Positions 35,717-42,775 of a stretch of DNA of 64,000 bases are shown in pieces (position 1 is the stretch's first letter; every line of letters begins with the position of its first letter). Both the position numbers and the translations under genes were made by a program. The DNA comes from Cupriavidus sp. AU9028 (GTDB lineage Bacteria; Pseudomonadota; Gammaproteobacteria; Burkholderiales; Burkholderiaceae). Under the pieces are notes generated by a model. It searched no databases and was not told where the DNA came from. It was given only the letters and a program-made list of their open reading frames with translations. The stretch lies in assembly GCF_019795295.1 (NCBI RefSeq), contig NZ_JAIMCG010000008.1, positions 62,001-126,000 on the forward strand, read 5' to 3'.

Positions 35717-37330
35717 CTATTCGGCTATTGCGATACGAATGATACTAAATAGAGTGGCCCATCGTGCTCGGGGATCATTAAAGCTCGACTGGTGATCGTA
35801 CCCTGCAGATGACACGCCATGCTTGAAGCTGGCGCGAACGCCACTAGATGCGGCAGCACCTCCCGAGACGGCGGGGACCGTCCCATCGCCCTCCCCTTCA
35901 GCTGGTGTCAGGAGAACCTTTTGGAGATCATTCTGCCTTGGATCTGATTCCGATGATCGGTATGCACCGTTCTCGTCATCCCACAACAAGCCCGGCGTGA
36001 GAAACTTATCGATATTCCCCCGCCACACGATGTCCTGCCAACTGTGCATCCCCCGATCGGCACCGTAGTGTATGTATGTCTGTGGGTGGTATCTCCCCCC
36101 GATTTCTTTGTGGAATCTCTCGACCAAAGAGAGATTGTCGTGGAAGGTCTTGCGCGCCGAATCCTCAATTATTTCCGCATCGTCGGAGAGGTTTAGATAC
36201 CGCTCATTCGCCTTCGGTACCATGCCGAACCAGGAGGGGTTTTTATATATTTCTTCATAAGGGTTTCCATCCCGAGGGTAAGCATGCGGTCGGCCCTCAT
36301 GATCACACGCCACGGAGCCGTCTGAATTCTGGAGGAATAGCCACGGCTTCCCATCACGATGGTCCGAACTGGGACACAACTCTAGAGCCCCGAGGGAGTT
36401 CGCTACAACCGCCGTCACCTCTGCCGCATTCGACCCCAGGATTAGTTGCTCTACCCCTTCGTAGCCGGCCCGCATGTGGTGGTAAATCGCAGGCGCACCA
36501 GTTGCAGGTTGAACGCCGTGGATCACTCCCAATATTCGGTCATAGCCCTCAAGCTCGACCAGCGCCCGAGCTACCAACCCGCCCATGGAGTGGGTGACCA
36601 AAATTACCTTCTCTGCAACGAGGCCTTGCCGCCGGTAGTGTTCAAGGACAGTGTCGTCAATGTAGCGCCTTACATCCTTGGCGGAGTCTCGGTTCGATTG
36701 CAACCAGTTGTACCCAGCACACCAGACATCATAGTCATGGGCAGCAGCGGCGCGCATATCATCGTGAGCCAGCGGCGGCAACTCGCTTTCTGCTCCATAG
36801 CTTGTTGGCTGCGCCATCGCTTCGTCCCTCCACCACGGGCCAATTTCCCCATCAGACATGAGCGCCGCCAAGCGAGATTGCATCAATGCCATGATCGGGT
36901 TGTACGAGTCGCGCAAGACTGAACCCCAACCTCGCGTTCTGGCCGTCTCCCTCGATATACCGGCCCCTTTGACATTGATTGGCCCGCCGTGATCAACAGT
37001 GAGATCGCTTGCTCTCAGCAATTCTTGCCGCTGTCTTGGCCCTCTGAACCCCCAAGTAGCAAGCGCCGCGACGATTCCCAAGATATCCGCCAGATTCAGG
37101 CCTTTGTTGGGCGGGCGCCAAACAGGGACGTCTGTCTTCTTGTGCTTCAAATTGCTCCCCATAATCCCCGGTATGAAGACAATGGGAATCACGGAACCAG
37201 ACTTCACATGAAGCACCTTCGTTCGGCCATCCGCAACCGGCGTCAGTCGGCTTTCATAGAAGAGGTTGCCGTCGTCATCGCGTCTTTTTGCCAATGCGAC
37301 TTCGCCGGTTGAATCGTTCGGTACGTTCAT
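35717..37330 (-). CDS. T6SS lipase effector A (LCAT/PGAP1-like, Tle4-type)
   Basis: A 537-residue alpha/beta hydrolase. Near residue 50 VFIPGIMGSNLKH is an LCAT/lipase oxyanion-loop motif. VTHSMGGLVARALVE (about residue 247) carries the nucleophile Ser in a xHSxGG elbow. HYGADRGMHSW and a C-terminal YDHQSSFNDPRA contain candidate catalytic Asp and His. The Tli4 partner directly downstream makes a phospholipase role of the Tle4 kind likely. No signal peptide is present, as expected for cargo loaded in the cytoplasm and released into the target periplasm. The start is set at MNVPNDS by comparison with lipase B; an ATG at 37342 is also in frame. Confidence 0.82.
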   Translation of the reverse strand: MNVPNDSTGEVALAKRRDDDGNLFYESRLTPVADGRTKVLHVKSGSVIPIVFIPGIMGSNLKHKKTDVPVWRPPNKGLNLADILGIVAALATWGFRGPRQRQELLRASDLTVDHGGPINVKGAGISRETARTRGWGSVLRDSYNPIMALMQSRLAALMSDGEIGPWWRDEAMAQPTSYGAESELPPLAHDDMRAAAAHDYDVWCAGYNWLQSNRDSAKDVRRYIDDTVLEHYRRQGLVAEKVILVTHSMGGLVARALVELEGYDRILGVIHGVQPATGAPAIYHHMRAGYEGVEQLILGSNAAEVTAVVANSLGALELCPSSDHRDGKPWLFLQNSDGSVACDHEGRPHAYPRDGNPYEEIYKNPSWFGMVPKANERYLNLSDDAEIIEDSARKTFHDNLSLVERFHKEIGGRYHPQTYIHYGADRGMHSWQDIVWRGNIDKFLTPGLLWDDENGAYRSSESDPRQNDLQKVLLTPAEGEGDGTVPAVSGGAAASSGVRASFKHGVSSAGYDHQSSFNDPRARWATLFSIIRIAIAE

Positions 37331-37370
37331 TGGAGAAACCATTCGAATGAATATCGAGCGCTACGTAGCC

Positions 37371-37635
37371 TCAGTCACCCAGAACACGCAACCGAATCCG
37401 CTCTCCAGTAACCCCCCTTTGCCTGGGAAGCCGCCCCGCCTCGTCCGTGCGAAGCAACAGCTTGGTCCCATCCTCGCGCAGCAATTCCACGCGCCGGTGG
37501 CAACGGGCATATCGGTCACCGCATCGCGGACGACGTACTCGTCGTCGTAAGCTGACTGCGGCCAGGAGTTCATCTCGCGGGCAGCGCTCGTCGGGCCCTC
37601 GAACTTTCTCTGGGCGCTCTTGTAGGTAATGGGCG
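37371..37635 (-). pseudogene. Orphan copy of the VgrG3 C-terminal extension
   Basis: This segment matches 42776-43040, the last 88 codons of vgrG3 (PITYKSAQRKFEGPTSAARE, then YDDEYVVRDAVTDMP), with a one-base frame break near 37500 and no VgrG body upstream. Homology to vgrG3 stops abruptly after GTAATGGG. It sits before lipase A exactly as the intact extension sits before lipase B. Confidence 0.85.
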
Positions 37636-37729
37636 TACCGCGCGGACAGGAAAACGGCAAAAGGATCAGGTTTCGGCACCTAACGGTATACGCCTCGGGT
37701 TTCGGTACTTGGTTGGCCGGGGACCGGTC

Positions 37730-38755
37730 CTACACCGCCCCTGGACGCAACCGCACTGATTCAATGATGTTGTCCCACAACTGCAGAGCCTCTTCATCGG
37801 ACTTGAATGCCGGCTGGTAGGGAGTCTTCTCACTTACGACCGACTGCTCCAGCACTTGGAGCCTGACCACGATGTTTTGATGCGCTAGAGAATTGTCCTT
37901 CCCCTGTGATTCCCATGCGAACGCATACACTCGCTGCCCCTTGGCTGAGGCGGCGGTGGCAAACTCCTGGGCCTCGATAGGGCCGACATTACGTTGCCTC
38001 TTGCGAAGGACATTCAGGCCGGGCAACAGCCCCCTCGTGAGAGAAAGCAGAAATCCGCCCGTTCGGTCGAGCAGCTTATTCTGTTCCGCACCGGTACTTG
38101 CGTTTATGAATATCTGGACGTTCGGATGCCCGGGCAACTCAATCCCGATACGGAACGACTCGTCCTGATAGTCCTTGCCGGCGATCATCCCTCCTTCGAT
38201 ACAGAAGCCCGGCTCTGTCGGAATGACATTATTGTCCCGCGAAATGATATTCGCCGCGATCTCATCCGAATTTTGCCGGGCAACCGCCGTTCTATCTGCC
38301 GTCAACTCGCCAGTGCTAGCGAAGACACGCCAAGGGGATGCGGCAACATAATACGACTCTCTGCGCAGCAACGTAGTACTATCTGAATTTCTCCATGAGA
38401 TTATAGAAGTGGACCCTTTATCCCCATGCACCATTCTGTCGAAAAACAGACTTCCGAGTGCAGCATCACGTGGTTGCGCCTTAAGTTCGGACACCCTTTT
38501 TTCAATTCTTGCCTGGAGGGTTCTTGGCGTCTCTCCTGGAAGGTATCTAACATCATAGTTCCACACCTTATACACGCCCTTGATTTTCGCATCAGGAGGA
38601 AGGTCCACCAAATACCGCCCTAGGCAATGAGTAGTCCAACCATTTACTTTATTCATCTTCTTCTCCGCAACAGTGGTGGAGCATCCTAACGTTGGAAGAA
38701 TCAACACTGACGCGAGGAGCACCGCTATTATGTACCAGCTATTGCGGTTCATCAT
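37730..38755 (-). CDS. Tli4-type immunity lipoprotein, copy B (class 2)
   Basis: A 341-residue lipoprotein (signal ending PTLGC) with VNGWTTHCLGRYLVDLPPD, LFFDRMVHGDKGSTSIISW, YYVAASPWRVF, FCIEGGMIAGKDY and the common C-terminal block. It is closest to copy D: both begin MMN and share the GDKGSTSIISW and NASTGAE versions of the motifs. It follows a lipase 3' remnant rather than a full lipase, so it is an orphan immunity gene. Confidence 0.82.
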   Translation of the reverse strand: MMNRNSWYIIAVLLASVLILPTLGCSTTVAEKKMNKVNGWTTHCLGRYLVDLPPDAKIKGVYKVWNYDVRYLPGETPRTLQARIEKRVSELKAQPRDAALGSLFFDRMVHGDKGSTSIISWRNSDSTTLLRRESYYVAASPWRVFASTGELTADRTAVARQNSDEIAANIISRDNNVIPTEPGFCIEGGMIAGKDYQDESFRIGIELPGHPNVQIFINASTGAEQNKLLDRTGGFLLSLTRGLLPGLNVLRKRQRNVGPIEAQEFATAASAKGQRVYAFAWESQGKDNSLAHQNIVVRLQVLEQSVVSEKTPYQPAFKSDEEALQLWDNIIESVRLRPGAV

Positions 38756-38855
38756 TCGTCCTCATAACGATGCGCACGATACTGAAGAGGGTTGCCCATT
38801 GCGCGCGAGGGTCGTTGAAGCTAGATTGATGGTCGTATCCGCAGCCGCTGAAGTG
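38754..38855 (-). pseudogene. Lipase 3'-end remnant 1, before Tli4 copy B
   Basis: About 100 bases match the 3' ends of the two lipase genes: GATACTGAAGAGGGTTGCCCATTG, then the codons for the YDHQSSFNDPRA region, here broken. It shows that a lipase gene once preceded copy B and was deleted, leaving the last 30 codons. Confidence 0.75.
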
Positions 38856-38898
38856 CTTAGTCTTCCGAATCATGGTTGAGTTAACCAAGGAAATGCAG

Positions 38899-39000
38899 AC
38901 AACGCTATAAAGGATTGCCTATCGCGCACGAGGATCGTTGGAACTGCTCCGATGATCGTAACCTTGGCCCGAAGCACCATGACGGAAACTTGCGCGCACC
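38899..39000 (-). pseudogene. Lipase 3'-end remnant 2, in tandem with remnant 1
   Basis: A second short match to the lipase C-terminus. On the minus strand the sequence reads VRASFRHGASGQGYDHRSSS, then NDPRAR, compared with VRASFKHGVSSAGYDHQSSF in lipase A. It lies between Tli4 copies B and C, and no lipase body is present. Confidence 0.8.
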
Positions 39001-39009
39001 GGGGCGGTC

Positions 39010-40032
39010 CTACACCGCACCTGGACGCAGCCGCACTGATTCAATGATGTTGTCCCACAACTGCAGAGCTTCCTCGTCGGATTTGAATGCCGGTTGGTAG
39101 GGAGTCTCCTCACTTACCACGGACTGCTCCAGCACTTGGAGCCTGACCGCGATATTTTGGTCTGCAAGAGATTTATCCTTTCCCTGCGATTCCCATGCAA
39201 AGGCATATACCCGCTGTCCCTTGTCGGACGCGGCAGTTGCAAACTCTTGCGCCTCGATAGACCCCACGTTGCGTTCACCCTTGCGGAGGACTGTTAGCCC
39301 TGGCATCAATCCACGCGTAGCCGATAGGAAGAATCCACCTACTCGATCCAGAAGTCGGTCCTCTTCTGCTCCGGTGCGAGCATCGATGCTGATTATCGCG
39401 TTTGGATGCTCCGGAAATTTGATTCCAACAGTGAATGACTCAGGCTGATACTCCTTTCCCGCGATCATGCCGCCTTCGAGGCAGAACCCCGGTTCTGTTG
39501 GAACAGCATTGCGGTCACGCGACTTAAACCTGCCCGCAAGAGCATCCGTGCTCATTCTTGCGAAATCGATCCTGTCCACCGTCACGCCGCCGGCACTGCG
39601 AAAGACGCGCCATGGCGATGTGGCGACGAAATAGGATTCCATGAACAACAGCTCTGTACTGTGAGTTCCGTCCCACGAGAGCAGAGAAGTCGACCCTGCA
39701 GAACCATGGTCCCAACGATCAAAGAACATCGCCCCGCGCCCAGCAGCCCGTTTTTGCTTCTCAAGCTCTCCTTGCCGCTTCCTAAGCTTCTCTCTCAGAG
39801 TCTCGGGCGTCTCCCCGTGCAGATACTCGACTTTATGACCCCGCACCTTGTACGCGGCCCCTATCGTCACGCCAGGGGGAAGGTCAACCAAGTATCGCCC
39901 GAAGCAATGGGACGTCCAGCCTTCAACGTTCCCCGCTTGCCGCTCTCGAATGGGGAGCGAGCAACCACCGATCTGCGTGAGCATCATTGCGCTGAGGAGC
40001 ATCGCACCCCTGCGCCTGCGTTTGGTACTCAT
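39010..40032 (-). CDS. Tli4-type immunity lipoprotein, copy C (class 1)
   Basis: A 340-residue lipoprotein (signal ending QIGGC) with VEGWTSHCFGRYLVDLPPG, AMFFDRWDHGSAGSTSLLSW, SYFVATSPWRVF and FCLEGGMIAGKEY. It is closest to copy A across the central region (SIDARTGAEEDRLLDRVGGF is identical). No lipase is adjacent upstream; copy D's 3' end lies 68 bases away, so it is an orphan in the array. Confidence 0.82.
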   Translation of the reverse strand: MSTKRRRRGAMLLSAMMLTQIGGCSLPIRERQAGNVEGWTSHCFGRYLVDLPPGVTIGAAYKVRGHKVEYLHGETPETLREKLRKRQGELEKQKRAAGRGAMFFDRWDHGSAGSTSLLSWDGTHSTELLFMESYFVATSPWRVFRSAGGVTVDRIDFARMSTDALAGRFKSRDRNAVPTEPGFCLEGGMIAGKEYQPESFTVGIKFPEHPNAIISIDARTGAEEDRLLDRVGGFFLSATRGLMPGLTVLRKGERNVGSIEAQEFATAASDKGQRVYAFAWESQGKDKSLADQNIAVRLQVLEQSVVSEETPYQPAFKSDEEALQLWDNIIESVRLRPGAV

Positions 40033-40100
40033 ATTCGCTACACCATGAAAACGGTAAAAGCCTCGTGTTTCGGTACCTTGGTTGGCCAGGGGGACCGGTC

Positions 40101-41126
40101 TTACACCGCCCCCGGACGCAACCGCACTGATTCAATGATGTTGTCCCACAACTGCAGAGCCTCCTCGTCGGACTTGAATGCCGGCTGGTAGGGAGTCTTC
40201 TCGCTTACCACCGACTGCTCCAGCACTTGGAGCCTGACCGCGATGTTTTGGTCCGCTAGAGAGTCGTCCTTCCCTTGTGATTCCCATGCAAACGCATACG
40301 CCCTCTGCCCTTCGGCTGAAGCAGCCGTGTCAAATTCTTGCGCCTCGATGGGGCCGACATTACGTTGCCGATTGCGAAGGACATTCAGGCCGGGCAGCAG
40401 CCCCCTTGTAAGGGAGAGTAGAAATCCGCCCGTTCGGTCGAGCAGTTTATTCTTCTCTGCACCGGTACTCGCGTTTATGAATATCTGGGCGTTGGGATGC
40501 TCGGGCAACTCAATCCCGATACGAAAAGACTCGTCCTGATAGTCGTTACCCGCGATCATCCCTCCTTCGATACAGAAGCCCGGCTTCGTAGGAATGGCAT
40601 TATTGTCGCGGGAAGCTATATTCGCCGCAATCTTGTCCGAAATATCCTTGGCGACCTCAGTTCTACTTATCGTCAACTCCCCGTCGCCGGCGAAGACACG
40701 CCACGGCGATGCGGAGACATAGTAAGACTCTGTCCGGAGCAACTTGGTACTATAAGGGTTCCTCCAAGATATTATAGAGATCGACCCTTTATCTCCATGT
40801 GCCCTGCGCTCGAAAAGCATGGTTCCAGGGCCAGCCTTGCGCCGTTGCGCAGCTAGCTCAGAAATCCTCTTCTCGATTCTCGCCCGGAGGGTGCTGGGTG
40901 TCTCTCCCGCGAGGTGACTAACATTAAGGCCGTCGACCTTGTACACCCCCTTGATTCTTGCGCTAGGAGGAAGGTCAACTAAATACCGGCCGATGCAATG
41001 AGTAGTCCAACCATTTACCTTATTCATCTTTCTCTCTGCAGCGGGCGTGGAGCATCCCAACATGGAAACAATTAACACCGGCGCGAGGAACATCGTTCCT
41101 AAGCAGCAACTATTGCAATTCATCAT
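40101..41126 (-). CDS. Tli4-type immunity lipoprotein, copy D (class 2), partner of lipase B
   Basis: A 341-residue lipoprotein (signal ending SMLGC) closely related to copy B. It overlaps the end of lipase B by 17 bases, the expected coupling of toxin and immunity. It has VNGWTTHCIGRYLVDLPPS, RRAHGDKGSISIISW and the shared C-terminal block. Confidence 0.84.
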   Translation of the reverse strand: MMNCNSCCLGTMFLAPVLIVSMLGCSTPAAERKMNKVNGWTTHCIGRYLVDLPPSARIKGVYKVDGLNVSHLAGETPSTLRARIEKRISELAAQRRKAGPGTMLFERRAHGDKGSISIISWRNPYSTKLLRTESYYVSASPWRVFAGDGELTISRTEVAKDISDKIAANIASRDNNAIPTKPGFCIEGGMIAGNDYQDESFRIGIELPEHPNAQIFINASTGAEKNKLLDRTGGFLLSLTRGLLPGLNVLRNRQRNVGPIEAQEFDTAASAEGQRAYAFAWESQGKDDSLADQNIAVRLQVLEQSVVSEKTPYQPAFKSDEEALQLWDNIIESVRLRPGAV

Positions 41127-42735
41127 TCTCCCCCATTACGATACGCACAATACTGAAGAGGGTCGCCCATTGTGCACGGGGGTCGTTGAAGCTTGATTGA
41201 TGGTCGTATCCGTTGCCCGAACCTCCGTGCCGGAAGCTGCCCCGAATGCCGTGGGAAACGGTGACTCCCCCCGAAACTGCTGGGACAGTACCGTCGCCGA
41301 CTCCAGCAACCGACCTGAGAGCGACCTCTTCCTGGCGAATATTTCTAGGGTATTCGTCCAATGCACGGTAGGTGCCGTTTTCGTTGTCCCAATAAAACCC
41401 GTCTGTGGTGAATTTATCCAGGTCCCCTTGCCAGACAACATGCTGCCAGCTATGCATAGCGCTGTCAGCGCCGTAGTGGATGTACGTCTCAGGATGATAT
41501 TTCTCCGCGATTTCCTCGTGGAAGAACATAACTTCATCCAGATAACCGTCGAGTGATTCTCTGACCAGTCCAAGGCTCGTCTTTTGCGTAGACAGATCTA
41601 GATACCGCTCATTCGCCTTCGGCACCAGCCCATACCACGAGTCGCTTTTATAAATCTCGCCATAGGGGTCCCCATCCCTAGGGTATGCGTGCAACCTGCC
41701 CGACTCGTCCCGCGCCACTGATCCGTCCGGGTTCTGCAGGAACAACCACGGCGCCCCACCGCCATGATCTGAGCTCGGGCACAATTCCAACGCCCCTGGA
41801 GAGTTAGCTACCACTGCTGTCACCTCTGCAGCGTTCGACCCCAGAATGAGTTGCTCCACTCCTTCATACCCCGCCCGCATATGATGGTAGATCGCCGGCG
41901 ATCCGGTCGCTGGCTGGACTCCATGCACGACCCCCAATACTCGGTCGTACCCCTCAAGCTCGATCAAGGCACGTGCAACCAGCCCACCCATGGAATGAGT
42001 GACCAGCATGACCTTCTCTGCCTCCAAACCGCGCTGCCTGTAATGCTCGAGGACAGTCTCTTCAATGAAGCGCTTGACGTCCTTAGCTGAAACTCGATTC
42101 GACTGCAGCCAGTTGTAACCGGCACACCAGACGTCATAGTCATGCCGAGCGACTGCCCGAATGTCCTCTTCCGTCAAGGCCGGTAGCTCCCACTCCGAGC
42201 CAAAACGCGCAGGGTCGGCCATCCCCTCGTCTCTCCACCACGGTCCCGGCACGCCCTCCGCGATCAAGTGGTCCAGCCGATTCTCCATCAAGGCCATGAC
42301 GGGGTTATACGAATCGCGCAAGACCGTGCCCCATCCTCTAGCTTTCGCGACGTCCTTGGTAAGTCCACAGTCCCCTAGTGCGATCGGCCCTCTGTCATCG
42401 ACGGTGAGGTCGTTCGCTCTCAGTATTCTCTGACGCTCCATCGGCCCTCTAAACCCCCACGTAGCGAGAGCTGCCACGACACCGAGGATGTCGGCGAGGT
42501 TGAGCCCCTTGTTCGGCGGCCGCCAGACAGGGTCTCCTGTGCCATTGTGCTTCAAGTTGGTCCCCATAATCCCCGGTATGAATACGATAGGAATGACGGA
42601 ACCCGTCTTCACACGAAGCACCTTCGTTCGGTCATCCGTCACCGGCGTCAGCCGACTTTCATAGATGGGATCGCCGTCGTCGTCGCGCCTTCTGGCCAAT
42701 GCGACTTCGGCGGTTGAATCGTTCGGTACGTTCAT
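41110..42735 (-). CDS. T6SS lipase effector B (LCAT/PGAP1-like, Tle4-type)
   Basis: A 541-residue paralogue of lipase A starting MNVPNDSTAEVALARR. It retains VFIPGIMGTNLKH, the VTHSMGGLVARALIE nucleophile elbow, HYGADSAMHSW and the C-terminal GYDHQSSFNDPRA. It lies 40 bases after vgrG3 and overlaps its Tli4 partner, so vgrG3-lipase B-Tli4 D is the intact cargo module. Two variable stretches differ from lipase A (residues near 120-170 and 370-400), as expected if they determine immunity specificity. Confidence 0.85.
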   Translation of the reverse strand: MNVPNDSTAEVALARRRDDDGDPIYESRLTPVTDDRTKVLRVKTGSVIPIVFIPGIMGTNLKHNGTGDPVWRPPNKGLNLADILGVVAALATWGFRGPMERQRILRANDLTVDDRGPIALGDCGLTKDVAKARGWGTVLRDSYNPVMALMENRLDHLIAEGVPGPWWRDEGMADPARFGSEWELPALTEEDIRAVARHDYDVWCAGYNWLQSNRVSAKDVKRFIEETVLEHYRQRGLEAEKVMLVTHSMGGLVARALIELEGYDRVLGVVHGVQPATGSPAIYHHMRAGYEGVEQLILGSNAAEVTAVVANSPGALELCPSSDHGGGAPWLFLQNPDGSVARDESGRLHAYPRDGDPYGEIYKSDSWYGLVPKANERYLDLSTQKTSLGLVRESLDGYLDEVMFFHEEIAEKYHPETYIHYGADSAMHSWQHVVWQGDLDKFTTDGFYWDNENGTYRALDEYPRNIRQEEVALRSVAGVGDGTVPAVSGGVTVSHGIRGSFRHGGSGNGYDHQSSFNDPRAQWATLFSIVRIVMGENDELQ

Positions 42736-42775
42736 TGGAGAAACTATTCGAATGAATATCGAGCGCTACGTAGCC

